Origin: Cunninghamia lanceolata
Taxonomy: Eukaryota; Streptophyta; Pinopsida; Cupressales; Cupressaceae
Direction of reading: 5' to 3'
Length of the DNA: 64,000 nucleotides
Assembly: GCA_027924645.1 (NCBI GenBank)
Contig: BSBN01000829.1
Span: forward strand, 3,968,001 to 4,032,000
Shown: in pieces, positions 1 to 12,625 of the stretch
Layout: each line of letters starts with the position of its first letter
How positions within the stretch are numbered: position 1 is the stretch's first letter
Translations under genes and position numbers: made by a program
Notes under the pieces: generated by a model
Seen by the model: the letters and a program-made list of their open reading frames with translations, nothing else
Databases searched by the model: none
Told to the model about the DNA's origin: nothing

Positions 1-2106
1 ATTTTGATTCTTAATAGACTACAAAAATTGATATAGCTCATAGGGTGTTTGAGGTTCTTCTTACTCCTTTGGGAGGACAAAATTGGCACTCATTTTTCTG
101 TTAGGTTATGGATGCAAGTCCATAGAGTAATTAGTGTATATTTCATGTAGTTCCAGGACTATTGGGTTTATTGTCTTGATCATTATGTGTATCATAGTTT
201 TTGTCAAAACTCTCCTACACTTACCTCGTTCTCATTTGGGAACTAAATTATTTTGACCTAGACCTGAGGTGCTTCCCAAACTTCATTGGACCTAGTAGAG
301 ATAATAAGTGAGGATTAATGTGTGGGAACCTCATTCATTAAATGTATCAAGGGAACTTCCTAATCATTTGTAGGCATGTTATTTTGAGGGTCAGGGAAGG
401 TGTCAAGATTGTGACCACATTAGAATGGTTTGTCTTTCTCTAATAACTTGACTATCTTTATGGTAATACTTGTGGAAAGAGTTATAACTTGTTTGGATCT
501 CTCTCCCCTTTTGAATGCTATTGTTCCTAGGTCTTTATTAATCTTGGAGGCTTCTTATTTCTTCCTTAATCATAAGGTCCATGTTGTGGTGTTTGGTATC
601 ACAACCTTGTTCATGGAGAGCTCATAGTTGACTACTATTCCAACCCTCTTTTAAGTTGTATCCTTTTTTATCATACTAAATGGCTTTAGATCTACCTAAT
701 GTGATGTAGATTTCCCTAGATGAAGGTATTTGTAAGGACAAGGTAGAAGGAATTGTCTTCATCTTGTGGATTATCCAAGGTCTCTCAAACAACAAGTTGT
801 AGTATGTGTCCTTATCAATGATGCAGAACATTATGGGGACCATATTTGGCCCAAGGGAAACTAGGAGCATGATTATACTAATCGTAGTTTCTTTCAAGTT
901 GTTATACCCTTGTAAGTATCTTTGTAGGCCATGATGTTGGTATGACCATATCCCATTCTCTCCAAAAGGGAGAAGGGAACAATGTTGACTATGGACCCAT
1001 TGTCAACAAGGGTCCTTTTGATATAGGTATCATAAATCTACACTTGTAGGTATAAGGTAGGGTCTCCTATTCTAGTCTAATCAAAATTTTTATGCATTTT
1101 CTTAAGGTCAAGGAAGAAACATGGGTCATGTAGTTCAACATTTGGTGAACTAATGTCAAGGTTAACTTGGTTAATTTGCTATTATAGAGGCGGGGTTATG
1201 TGATTTACCTATTTTAACTAAATGACATATAAGAGAGCTACACAATGCGATGGGGAGCTTCTTAGAAGGTCAATAAATGATTTTTTTGCAAGCGTCTTGT
1301 TAAGATCCATAACTAGGTCATAAGTGTTGATAGGGCTTGGAGTGGGGTTGACTATAGAGACAACATGTCCATGATACTTCATTTCTAGAGTTATGTGAGT
1401 CTCTTAGGTTTCATCATTCTAAATGATTTTGAATAAACCTAACATATTGGTCTTCCTCTTTATGCCCAACTGAGTGGAAATATTGGATTCTTTTGGGTGG
1501 GAGATAATCATTGACCCCAATGAGGAGGGATTAGAGAAATTGGGTTGGTTCAAGACATTTTTAATGTTGATGCAGAGGGAACAAATTTTGATAAATCCAT
1601 AGGTTGGAATTTTGAGAGGTGATGGGCCCCTAGTGGAGTTGGTTTGGGACATCCTATAGGTAGAGGAATATATCCAAAAACATGCATTGTTGCTCTTCAA
1701 GAAATTTAGAAATGAATTGATTATACTCATGGCATGTCTCTATATCATGCCTCATTATCTTATGGAAGGAGTAGAACTTATTGGGATCATAATCCTGAGG
1801 CCTCCAATATGGATTGTACCTACTATTATCGAATGAGTAATTGTTCTATTTTCTGTTGTCTCTTTGGTTATAGTTGTTTCTTGGGGGTAGTCAATAACAT
1901 TAATATTCCAGATCCCCATGTTTGAATAGTTGTTACCTCCACCATAATTGTTGCCATTATAATTTTAATTATTATTTCTATTCTTGCTTGGTGGAGTGTT
2001 TGTGATCCCATCTATTGTAGCACTTTGACTATTCTTTATGATCTTAGGTACATAGGGGGTATTGTTGTTCTAGCTCTAGGTTGCCAATCTTCCATTAGCA
2101 CCATAT
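1..2106 (-). pseudogene. Relic Z: decayed Ty3/gypsy gag-protease region
   Basis: Read on the minus strand this stretch holds, in order, remains of the end of gag and the protease of a Ty3/gypsy retrotransposon. Around 1980-1870 there is an Asn/Gly-rich tract. At about 1800-1700 follows a degraded zinc-finger-like segment (FHKIMRHDIETCHE) resembling the C-H-x-x-GH-x-C linker of Tat/Athila-type gag-pol proteins. At about 1010-930 comes an aspartic-protease-like motif (LVDNGSIVNIVP), and at 830-700 the usual downstream signature (DKDTYYNLLFERPWI, then PSTL). Many stops and frameshifts break it, so it cannot make protein. No LTR of this element is visible here; the copy runs off the left edge and stops abruptly at 2106, where a copia LTR fragment begins. 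Family assignment is an inference from motifs. Confidence 0.7.
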
Positions 2107-2404
2107 TGTTGAGAAAACCAATAAAACATTATAGTAGAACTATTGATCTTAAGTTCCAACAAATTTATAAATAATTGTAGTATATTAATAGAATAAAAAT
2201 ATAAATAGAACAATAAAACACATAAACCATAAGAACATCGATTGTTATATGTGGGGAAACCCTTTCAAGTAAAAAATACCACCACCAAAGAGAGTGCAAG
2301 ATTGTATTAATCTTTAAGCAAGAGTACATCAACATAGCTTCACCCTTTAGTCCAATAGCATTCCAACAACATAACGCTACAACCTACAAAACTTATAATG
2401 CACT
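2107..2404 (-). repeat. Truncated copia-type LTR fragment (S1)
   Basis: AT-rich block starting TGTTGAGAAAACC. It contains the same core as the next block: a 'tgtgg..aaaccctt' segment, then a CACCACC-AAAGAGAG segment, then 'ttgtattaatctt' and 'agagtaca'. The same sort of core (…GTGGAAAACCC…AACCAC…) is seen in the copia LTRs of elements E and F. It probably is a truncated or solo LTR of the same family as 2405-2796. Confidence 0.5.
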
Positions 2405-2796
2405 TGTTGAAATATAAAGTGAACTATTGTAACAATAACATTAAACTAATTGTATAGATTTTACCATGTTCATGTATTAACCATTGTAATAGAAATGTAG
2501 AAAGCATATAAAATCAATAAAACATAATAACACATCACATAACACTAGATCTATGTGGATAAACCCTTGTGAGAAAAAACACCACCATCAAAGAGAGCCT
2601 GAGTTTGTATTAATCTTCAACACAAGAGTACATATACAAAGAACTTATACATTCAATATGATAGGATTCTAGTAGCACATGTCTTCCTGTAATAAACCAT
2701 AAAACCTCTATCCAATGCATATAATTTTTATAGAGAAGAGTTGAAAGGAAACCACAAGTGAATTCTGGAAACCATGGTATGACAAAAAACCCAACA
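2405..2796 (-). repeat. Copia LTR, probable 3' LTR of a truncated minus-strand element (S2)
   Basis: The block runs from TGTTGAAATA to CCCAACA, giving TG...CA termini over 392 bp. It is followed on the right by CCCCCATATGAC (2797-2808), whose complement GTCATATGGGGG is a good polypurine tract for a minus-strand copia element. Its core is shared with S1 next door. I could not find the other LTR or a coding region, so the element is mostly lost. Confidence 0.5.
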
Positions 2797-4105
2797 CCCC
2801 CATATGACTAATCTATGCATCCATGAATATAAATCATTATCAAACAACATCTTTGACCTCATTCAACTTGGTAGGAACCACTTGATGAGGTATAAACAAC
2901 CTCATTTTTATAACAAGCCATATAACTTGTTTGTCTTGCCCAATCACCCTAACCAAGCCAATTTGTTTATTTTTAGAAGCAATATTTATCTATTTATGAT
3001 AAAATGATGTATAAATCTTTTTTTCTAATTTATTGAAATTAGCCACTAATGTTGACATAATTGCATGTAGAGTTGTGTAATTATGCAGGGTTGCATGTAT
3101 GGCCTAATGGAAGGAGTGGACTTCAAAGCAGCTGAAGTCAGAGTGCCGAAATTTGAGGGCACTAGAAATTTAGGCATACATAATCATAGACTTTGTTAGC
3201 AATTCTATTATTTTCTGTTGGGTAAACTTAAGACTCTACGACTCCACTCAGTGCCTTTAATGTATTTAATTTCATAGACCTCCAGTTAGTTTTTAATTTT
3301 GTTTTTCTTTAAAGAATTCTTCAATGGCATTTACCGACCATCTAAAATTTAGGATTTTGGAGTAGTATAGTATATATATGTAGTTACTCAAAACAAGGAT
3401 ATGTTATGCTGTGTGATGAATGAAGACAATCTCTTTTGAAGTGATAATCTATAGCTATGTTCTATGATACCTTTATGAATGAATATTGCCAGTTCTATTC
3501 TGAGTAATCTTTTCTAAGCAATGGAAGTAATATGAATGGAACTTACTTTGGAGTTTTTGAAGTACTAAATGTGATTTGAATCGATAATAGGATCTCCCAA
3601 GAGCTATCCACTCAAGGGATACTAGAATAGATAAGTATTTTTATTATTGGTGTTATTATTTCTGTTTTGTGAAAGTTTTGTTTAGATTAATGTCACTTCA
3701 TGTTTAGCTTTATTATGTGTTCCTACAGGTTGTGATATTTAAGTTAATGATCTTTGAAATTATGTTCATTTGAAATTTTTGGAGCATCCATTTCGTTCAT
3801 AAATCTATTGTTAGTTATTAGTTCAAAATTTCAAATGTGTTTTCAATTAACAAGTTAGTTGTCTTTTCAAATCCATAGTTCGAATCGCATGTGTGAATAT
3901 CTAGATTAAAGTTTATATGCTTTTTAGATTAAAGATTCCAATGTTGTCTAGCTTAGAGTTTGCATGCTTTCTAATTTAGATTTTGTCTTAAGCTTTTCAA
4001 AAATTTAGAAAAATTGTTACTAAGTGAGATGTCCAAAAATATCCCCTATTGCATATAGCCTTGGACACTACCCGATTGACATAATTGACATATTTTTAAC
4101 TAAAG
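2797..4105. other. Unassigned AT-rich stretch
   Basis: Apart from the polypurine tract at its left end, nothing can be named. A short open stretch on the plus strand at about 3108-3180 (…FKAAEVRVPKFEGT…) looks vaguely gag-like but is too short to assign. No start, splice or RNA-gene signals stand out. Confidence 0.4.
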
Positions 4106-5027
4106 TGTTAGGACCTTACGACAACCTGTCACCACTACTATGGATAGTGCTCCAATATGATACCATGACCTCAAGTGGGACCCACCCATCATAAAGAAGA
4201 TGCTGTATTCTCTCCTCTAGTGCCTACAATCAATAAAGTGGGTATAAATGCATTCAAAGCAATATGTAACTTCCACCATCATTCTCCACCTCCTTCATGA
4301 ATGCCATTGCAACTATTATTCCAAGTTAACAAGAAGAATAATAATAAAATATTAATAGCTCTTAGCAACATGGGAGTCCAAGTACCCATTCTAAGATTGG
4401 TAGAGATGCAACATTAGTAAAATAGGATTAAAACTAAATATCACACTTTCTTAACACCACTATTCCAAGGCCTTGATATATAGGTAAATATAATACAAGA
4501 TGCCATAAATGGTATTGTAGACCAAATACTACATCCATGAAATCATTTTAGGTGCCCAAAATGCCCATTCAAGTTCAAACATAGCTCACACAAGGGCATA
4601 AATTCCAATTCCCCCATACATGTGGAATCTCTTGGAATAGTATGTAATTCCCATCTTGTAAGGAATCCCTCATCAATTGTCATAATCATCATTCTAGTCA
4701 AAAGATTCTCTTACAACTTGTCATATTTTCTCATACATGTTGTCATACAAATTTCTCATAGCTATTATTATTGTCATAGATGGTCTTCCACTAAAGGCAA
4801 GTAGAATATGACAAGGCCCATGTCCCCCTTTCAATGCCACCTTACAACACATTTTCTAAGTCATCAGGAGAATAATAATTAAATATTTATCCCTCTTCTT
4901 CATGTGGGGTGTCCAAATTCCCCTCCATGATTCTTGGATATACACATTAAATTATCTAAGTACTTTAATAATAAAATAAATTACCATAGTCCTAGGATTG
5001 CAAGGTGAATATGACCTAGTTCTAATA
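4106..5027 (-). repeat. Possible 3' LTR of copia A
   Basis: The sequence between TGTTAGGACC (4106) and GTTCTAATA (5027) lies directly beyond the polypurine tract that ends copia A on the minus strand. Read on the minus strand it would begin TATTAGAACT (a TG-to-TA change) and end CCTAACA. No second copy exists in the window to confirm the borders, because the 5' part of A is lost. Confidence 0.35.
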
Positions 5028-5189
5028 TTCTCCCACTTGATGTTTACATTGCAATGGAAAAATAGGGATACAGATAAAATGAATTAGGTGCTTCGAGAGG
5101 CAAGGTTCATAGCCTCCCTACATCAACATAATTTCTCTTTACTCACTGGCTTAGTGAGTGAATATGCAACATTCTCCAAAGTATTTACC
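5028..5189 (-). pseudogene. Copia A, piece 4: RNase H tail and polypurine tract
   Basis: On the minus strand 5188-5100 reads VNTLENVAYSLTKPVSKEK, the C-terminal signature that ends Ty1/copia polyproteins (normally '..NxADxLTKPv..ekf'). About 80 bp further, CAAGTGGGAGAA (complement of 5028-5039) is the typical copia polypurine tract. The piece stops exactly where the left LTR of chromovirus C begins (5190). The matching upstream part of A lies at 12626-13316 on the other side of C. The RNase H core between the two pieces is missing. Confidence 0.75.
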
Positions 5190-6523
5190 TGTAAGAACCC
5201 TTGTCTAGTTTTCATTCAATACCCACAAAATTTCTGATTTTTCCCTTATGCAGACATTTGTTTAACACTTCCCAAAATGCATATAAACTAAAATTTATGT
5301 TTGTATGCGCTGTAGATCTATTATGCAAGAGTAAACCAATAAAGAACAACCATATTTGCTACCAAAACTCTAATGGACATAGTTGGGTATTTTAACAAAT
5401 AGTTGGCATGATATGAAGATTAATTCAAATTAAAGATTTGAATACCTAGATCCATAAATATTTAGAACAACAATATATACATAATGTATGGTCATTGCAT
5501 TATACATACCAAGAGTGATAGTGAATAGATCAACAATCTACAACATCCCAAACACTTGAACAATCAAAATGAAGGTAATACAATAAGAATCGATGACCCT
5601 GGATCATATAATAGTAATGACAACTCCCATAGAAGGGACGACTAGTTTTGAATGCATGCAGCAAGGGTGTAGGAACTAAATATTCATCATCAATCCCCAT
5701 GTGGGATCCCAAACTGCTGCAAACAACAATAAAGGTGTTGCGGCTAAAGGTAGAGGTGTTGCGACCTCACACCCCTCCACGTCATCTATGAAGGTGTCAA
5801 TAATGCATTAGGGGTTGCGACTTGGTCAAGAAAGGGGTTGTAGCTCTTCTATGATGCCCATGACTTGCCAATAGATAGGCTTCTAAATAATAACCTCCAA
5901 CATCTAATGCAAACACTAAAAAATAGGCACCCAACATTGGATTGAAGACCTTCAACAATATCACATAAATCTACAACAATAATCTTCATAATCCACAAAT
6001 TTATATTTGCAAAAATCTTCATAAATTTGTAAGAATAATTCCTTCAGTACAAACTCAAATCTCCATCAATAAACACCAACGTGAAACCTGTGTGATTCCA
6101 CCAGTAACCAACTAGGGTAGATCTTGTACTACCGAAATTGATTTCTATTAGGGTTTTCTCAAACAAGAGCTCACAAATTCCTCTAAGAAAATATATTCAA
6201 CATAATAAAAATGAGATTTTGAATTCCCTTTTATATTTTCCATAGAACATTCCTGAAGGGTAAAATATTAAATTCATCTTTTTAATATTTCACTTAAGCC
6301 CAATCTAAAGTGACTTTATAATATAACATGATGAACCCCTTTTGAAATCACTTTATCAAATATATAATAATTAAATATAAGTTTCCCGTAAAATATGAGA
6401 ATTGAGACAAATTAATTTATTTAATTAAATATTATTCCCTTATTCAACTCCAAATTAGCCTACGAGATTAAAATAGGCTAAATAGTCACCTTTGCCAATT
6501 AGGCTGATGAAGGGGACATTACA
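5190..6523 (-). repeat. C left LTR (3' LTR)
   Basis: The LTR runs TGTAAGAACC...GGGGACATTACA, 1,334 bp with TG...CA ends. It aligns along almost its whole length with 11375-12625. Confidence 0.92.
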
Positions 6524-6540
6524 ATCCTCCCTTCCCGAAA
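6524..6540 (-). other. C polypurine tract
   Basis: The complement of this stretch is CGGGAAGGGAGGAT, directly abutting the 3' LTR start (TGTAATG). It overlaps the last codons of the chromodomain reading frame, as is common in chromoviruses. Confidence 0.7.
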
Positions 6541-7700
6541 TTGCTTGCCCACAAGCAATTGCAAATTTGGATGCTGAAGAATCTGCTCTCCGTCCCAAGT
6601 AGCATCCTCAATTGGCAAGTCTTTCCATTAGATCAGATATTCCCTTATCACTCTACTTCTCAACTTTCACTCTCTAACATCTAGAATAGCATCAGGAACC
6701 AGAATCAATTTACCCTCTTTATCCAATGGTGGAAGCTCTGAAGAAGTTGTAATGTGCTGCCCAATTGCCTTTTTGAGGCAAGATACATGAAATACATTAT
6801 GAATTATGCTACTCTCAAGTAAATCCAACTCATATACTACCTCTCCAAGTCTCCTCACAATCCTGTAAGGGCCATAGAACTGTGGATTTAGTTTTTTTGC
6901 ACCACTCTTCTTCAGTGTAGACTATCTATATGGATGTGGGCACAAGAAAACTAGATCACCAACCTCAAATATCCTCTCCACCCTATGCCTCTCTGCATAA
7001 ATCTTCTGTTGATTCTAAGCATGGTGTAGATTATCCTTGAGTACGTTAAGGATATCTTGGCTATCTTATATCATCTCTCTCACTCTAGGAGCTCTACTAT
7101 CATCAAATGTTGTCTACAAAAGACATAGCATCATACGCATATAAATCTCTGAATGGGGTCATGGCTATTGACATATGATAGGTGGTGTTATAACAATGCT
7201 CCCCCAAATATAACCACCCAATCCAAGCCTTCTGCTGCCCCGCAACATAATTGTGCAAGTAGCTCTCCACCCACTTGTTTACAATCTTTGTCTGACTATC
7301 ATTCTGTGGGTGGTAGCTAGTACTCAGGGTCAACTCTGTACTAACCAATCTAAATAGCTCTTTCTAGAAAACACTAAGAAATTTGCTATCCTGATTGTTG
7401 ACAATATTCTTTGGAAGCCCATGTAATCTAAACACCTCTCTAAATAACTCTGCAACTTGAGGTGCCTTATACTTAGATGAAATAGCAAAGAAATATCCAT
7501 ATTTGGTTAACCTGTCAATAACAACATATATGCAATCTTTTCCTTGGACTTTTGGAAGGCCAGCGATAAAGTCCATAGATATACTCTCCCACTTCTACTT
7601 AGGAATAGACAAAGGTTGATGTAATCCTGCTAGGAAAGTATGCTCTGACTTGTTCTACTGACAAGTGACACACTCTCTAACATATCGCAAGACATCATCC
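6527..7700 (-). pseudogene. C integrase and C-terminal chromodomain, broken
   Basis: At 7576-7364 the minus strand encodes the integrase catalytic start (MDFIAGLP…VVIDRLTKYGYF…) with the first Asp. At 7348-7103 comes the second part (…LSTSYHPQNDSQTK…), where the usual 'YHPQTDGQTE' is changed. 6858-6667 encodes the linker (YELDLPES-like, HNVFHVSCLKK) ending in ILDVRE. In another frame at about 6640-6530 follows a chromodomain-like segment (WKDLPIEDATWDGEQI, then FREGR). The chromodomain is thought to steer integration to heterochromatin. Stops (for example before WKDLP) and frame changes make it a pseudogene. Confidence 0.88.
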
Positions 7701-8059
7701 TTGAGACCCTTCCATGAGAATCTCTCTCTGATATGCCTATAGGTCTTGAAGTAACTAGGATGTCTTGCAAGTGGAGTGTCATGAACAACTCTCATAATTT
7801 TATCCTTCATTTTGGATTCAAGCACCAAATATATCCTGTCCTTGTATTAAATCACATCATCAACCACCTTGTATCTATCATCCTGAATCTTACCATCCAT
7901 GAGTTTGCATGGAAAAGAATTCTTGGAATACTCAACCAAAAGGTGAGCCTTCCAATTAGCTGAAATTTTTGACATAGAGCAAACTATGGGTCTCCTTGAT
8001 TGTGCATCTGTAACAACATTCTTCTTCCCCTTCATATATTCAATATCAAAGTCATAGGC

Positions 8060-9518
8060 TTAAATTTTTCTAACCCACTTTTGTTGCGTTTCATTCAGAT
8101 CCTTTTTCTCTAAGAAATATTTCAAGCTATTATGATTTATTCTCACAACAAATTTTCCACCTACCAAATAATATCTAAATTTTGCCAACACATGCATGAT
8201 GACAAGCATCTCCTTATCATAGGTGGAGTAAAGTCTCTCAACATCATGGAGCTTCCTACTTTCATAAGCAATATGATGCCTATTTTGCATAAGGACTGCA
8301 CCTTTACCCTCACCTAAAGCATCCATTCCAAAACAAAGGGTTGAGAGAAATCAAGTAATGCCAAAACATGACATGTGCTCATTACCTCCTTCAACTTGTC
8401 GAATGTACACTGAGCCTCATCTGTCCACTTAAAAGCTCCCTTCTTGGTGAGATCTGTAAGAGGTGCATCCACCTATGAAAACCCCTTAACAAACCTTTGA
8501 TAATAGCTGCATAGGCCAAAGAATCCTCTCAAATCAAATAAAGTCTTCGGCAGTGGCCAATCTAGGATGGACTGAATTTTCTTTTGATGGACCTTCACTC
8601 CATCAACATTGATAACATGCCCCGAGTAAAGAATATCCGTCATGTCAAACTCACAATTGGAAGCTTTGGTTCAAACAAGGATTGTGCCTTCATAATACCT
8701 AATACCTTATCAAGGTGCCTGAGGTGATCCTCCCAAGTTTTGCTAACTATAAGTATGTCATCAAACAATACCAATAAAAAATTCCACATCTGCTTGTTGA
8801 AAATGTGATTCATGCAAGACTGAAAGGTAGCAGGGCCATTGGTCAAACTGAGAGGCATGACTAGAAAATCATAGTGGCCATAATGGCACATGAAGATTGT
8901 CTAATGTATGTTGTGCTCCCATACTCTAGTCTAATGGTACCCTGAATGAAGATCAATCTTCATAAAATATACAGCCCCATGCAACTCATCAAGCAACTCA
9001 TCGATCCTAGGAATAGGGTACATGTTCTTGATGGTCTTCTTATTAAGTGCACGATAGTCAATGCACATCCGCATGGTCCCATCCTTCTTCTTCACTAATA
9101 CAAATAAAGAAGCAAAGGGACTACAGCTAGGCCTGATATGACCCATATCTAACAACTCCTTGATCATCTTCTCGATCTCCTCCTTAAACCTTTTGAGGTG
9201 CCGATAAGGAGTAGTAATAACGATCTTGGAGCCCTCCTCTAGCTCTATCACATGCTCAAACCCTCTATCTAGTGGCCTACTAGGAGGGATCACCTCAAAG
9301 ACTACACTATGCTTATCTAGTATAGACTGGATATCCACACGGTAATGCCTGTCACCATTAGAAGAAGATTTAGTGGACACAAAACATTGGGCTACCCATG
9401 TAACCTCTCCATGCCTTAACAGTGCCTCCATCTTCTTTGCTATAATAACTCTAGGTGCTACATTTGCCATAGCACGAAGCACTACCTTCTTCCCATTCAC
9501 TGTGAACTCCAATTCCAT
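8060..9518 (-). pseudogene. C reverse transcriptase and RNase H, broken
   Basis: 9518-8931 on the minus strand encodes the spacer and RT N-terminal half, with [20 protein letters not shown], then [13 protein letters not shown] and [10 protein letters not shown]. The frame resumes at 8891 with MPLSLTNGPATFQ and the catalytic box LFDDILIVS (Y-x-DD changed to FDD). 8326-8060 encodes RNase H (AYESRKLHDVERLYSTYDKEMLVI, HNSLKYF). Stops separate the parts. Protein order and motifs are typical of chromovirus pol. Confidence 0.92.
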
Positions 9519-9763
9519 CTTCTAAAAAATCTTGTATATACCTGCCAAGTGAATGCAACCACTGAATGCCCAACAACATAAAAATCATCAGTGACAGTGT
9601 GATTACACAACTGAATGCTCAATTGTGAAATATTTTTGGTGCGGCTCATTGAGAAACCATTAGCCACCATCACACTAAAACCAAGAAAATATTCAACCTG
9701 TAATCCTCTCTTCACCACTAAGCCCTCATCTATGAAATTATGAGTTGCCCCACTGTCTACCAA
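9497..9763 (-). pseudogene. C aspartic protease
   Basis: The minus strand encodes VDSGATHNFID, a classic retropepsin active site, followed by the VANG flap-like segment (MVANGFSMS). It lies between gag and RT as expected. The frame ends at 9497, overlapping the RT frame by about 20 bp, so a frameshift separates protease and RT. Confidence 0.85.
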
Positions 9764-9898
9764 TATGGTAACACACTATCCCTACAAGACTCCTCTCAAT
9801 CTGAAAGGGTGATATCTAGGAACACCAGAAAGTGAAGTAATAGTACCATGAGTAGTTTCATCTGCAATAGCTTCTACAAGCTCAACTTGTTCTTCCTC

Positions 9899-11142
9899 TT
9901 ATTCACTTTTTGAACTAGAATCTTTCACCTGTTTTTTAATGTCTGAAGTGACCTCAATGTAGTGTACCTTACCCTTTCCAAGGCATCTATGACCTAGTTC
10001 CCAAGGTTCCTTGCAAGAAAAAAAAAACTTCTTTCTACGCAACTCATTCTTCAGCTCTTGATCCATCTTGGGTGGCATACTCTTGAGCTGGCTGAAAGAT
10101 CTCTGAAATGGTTTGTTGTTTTGGAAACTCTTCTTTTGGGACTGATTTTTAGTTGAAGAATTTTTGAGGTCTAGGGCCATCTGGATAGCATCCTGTAAAG
10201 TAGTAGGCTTGAAAGCCTTCACCAAACCACGTAGATTTTTTAGATAAACCCTCAACAAACAACATCACTACCCTCTTTTTTGATATATCAAGAACCATGA
10301 AAGCAAGATTTTGGAACTCATTAACATAGTTATCGACATTACCACTCTGTTTAATTTGAGCTAACTCCCAGAAATATACTTTTGCATCTATCCTATCAAA
10401 TCTCCCAATCAATTTCTTGCTGATTTCATCATAAGAGTGGATCAAGGTATGGTTTTGAGTGACTAGTCCATGGTGCCACCAATCATAAGTAGCTCCCTAC
10501 AAATGCATGGTAGAAAACTTAATTGCTTCATCTTAAGGCATGGGTTTAAGTGTCAAGAATGTGTCTAACTTATTTATCTAGGCACATGCAATGCTTGTCC
10601 CACTACCGTCAAAATTAGGAAGAGCTAGCTTATCCAATGCATGCTGATACTCTTTCTGATGTTTCCATGGCCTTTGTTCCTATTGTGCTCTCTTCTTTTC
10701 TTTCCTTTGATTCATGTACTGGTTTAAGGACAACTCATTTCTAATGCATTTAGGGAGTGTGATATTCATCATAAACAACTATCACCTCATCAACTAATGG
10801 TGCCTTTTCCTTAGGTTCAAGAGCTTCTGCCTCCTCTCTCTGTACAAAGGTTGGATGAAATGGTCTATCCGATCCACCTGTATTTGTTCTCCATGTAATG
10901 TGGTTACCTGAATTATTGCCTTCACCTGTATTGTTACTATTCACTCTGAGGGTATCCATATTTTGGGACATTTGTGCTATCACTGTAATCAACTATTGTT
11001 GTGATTGCATAAATTGTTGCATCATTTGTTTCTATCCATGGGCAAGGTCATTCAGAATATTTTCCACTCTTGGAATCTCAATCCTTCTCTCACCCCTATC
11101 TCTAGGGCTTCCACTACCTAAACCAATTCCCCCTCTATCCAT
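9899..11142 (-). pseudogene. C gag, broken
   Basis: The likely start ATG is at 11142 (MDRGGIGLG…), about 220 bp inside the primer site. The N-terminal part is Gln/Asn-rich (10992-10750). A capsid-like section at 10445-10149 reads FWELAQIKQSGNVDNYVNEF. The C-terminal part (10258-9899) has a zinc-knuckle-like segment, FSCKEPWELGHRCLGKG, in which one cysteine appears lost. Frameshifts occur at about 10740 and 10200. Confidence 0.8.
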
Positions 11143-11360
11143 GTAATCAATTTATGTTATAGTTGTAAGTAGTTGTCTTGTAGCTAATGCCACTGAAAAA
11201 GTGTCCTCTTCTGGGTAGGGTTCAGAAATCTGAAACTATTTTCATTTTGTTTTGAACTTTCAAAATACCTTCTAGGCCTTTCACTATCTTGCATGGATTA
11301 AATACTGCATATAATCATTATTTTCTGAAATGCAAAACCCAACAGGCTGGTAGGATGTTA

Positions 11361-11373
11361 AGCTTTGATACCA
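11361..11373 (-). other. C primer binding site (tRNA-iMet type)
   Basis: The complement is TGGTATCAAAGCT, one mismatch from the common plant tRNA-iMet site TGGTATCAGAGC. It is separated by one base from the right LTR, which fixes the minus-strand orientation. Confidence 0.9.
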
Positions 11374-11374
11374 C

Positions 11375-12625
11375 TGTAAGAACCCCTGTCTAGTTTTCAT
11401 TCAATACCCACAAAATTTCTAATTTTTCCCTTATGCGAACATTTGCTTAACACTTCCTAGAATGCATATAAACTAAAATTTCTATTTTTATGTGTTGCAG
11501 ATCTATTATACGAGTAAACCAATAAAGAACAACCATATTTTCTACCAAAACTCCAATGGATATGGTTGGGTATTTTAACAAACAGTTGGCATGATATGAA
11601 GATTAATTCAAATTAAAGATTTGAATACCGAGATCCATAATATTCAGAACAACAATATATACATAATATATGGTCATTACATTATACATACCAAGAGTGA
11701 TAGTGAATAGATCAATAATCTGCAACAACCCAAACACTTGAACTCTCCAAATGAATGCAATACAATAACAATCAATGACCTTGGATCATATAATAGTAAT
11801 GGTGACTCCCATAGAAGGGACGGCTAGTTTTGAATGCATGCAGCTAGGGTGTAGGCACTAAATATTCATCACCAATCCCCATGTGGGATCCCAAACTGCT
11901 GTGAACAACAATAAAGGTGTTGTGTCCAAAGGTAGAGGTGCTGCAACCTCCTCACACCCTTCCACGTCCTCTATGAAGGTGTCAATAATGCATCAGGGGT
12001 TGCGGCTTGGTCAAGAAAGGGGTTGCACCTCTTCTATGATGCCCATGACTTGCCAATAGATAGGTGTCTAAAGAATAACCTCCAACATCTGATGCAAACA
12101 CTAACAAAATAGACACTCAACATTAGATTGAAGACCTTCATCAATATCACATAAATCTGCAACAATGATCTTCATAATACCCAAATTTATAATTGCCAAA
12201 ATCTTCATAAATTTGTAAGAATAATTACTTCAGCACAAACTTGAATGCCCATCAATAAACACCAACATGAAACCTATGTGATTCCACCAACAACCAGCTA
12301 GGATAGATCTTGCACAACCGAAATTGATTTCCCTTAGGGTTTTTGTCCTAGGGTTTGCTCAAGCAAGAGCTCACAAATTCCTCAAAGAAAATATATTCAA
12401 CATAATACAAATGAGATTTTGAACTCCCTTTTATATTTTCCATAGAACATTCTTGAAGGGTAAAATATTAAATTCACCTTTTTAATATTTCACTTAAGCC
12501 TAATATAAAGTGACTTTATAATGTAACATGTTGAACCCCTTTTGAAGTCACTTTATCAAATAGATAATAAATAAATATAAGTTCCCCATAAAATATGAGA
12601 ATTGAGACAACTTAATTTATTTAAT
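11375..12625 (-). repeat. C right LTR (5' LTR), truncated
   Basis: Matches 5190-6425 from TGTAAGAACC to ATTTATTTAAT, then stops. The last 98 bp of the left copy (to CATTACA) are absent, and copia A sequence follows at once. Confidence 0.92.

Larger units (their letters stand above)
5190..12625 (-). mobile_element. Chromovirus C (Ty3/gypsy), right end truncated
   Basis: A Ty3/gypsy element on the minus strand, inserted into copia A. Direct repeats at 5190-6523 and 11375-12625 are its LTRs. Next to the right LTR is a tRNA-iMet-type primer site, next to the left LTR a polypurine tract. Between them, from right to left, lie gag, protease, RT, RNase H, integrase and a chromodomain, the standard chromovirus order. 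Every gene is broken by stops or frameshifts. The right (5') LTR lacks the last 98 bp present in the left one (6426-6523), so a deletion took that end, any target-site duplication, and the neighbouring part of copia A. Confidence 0.93.
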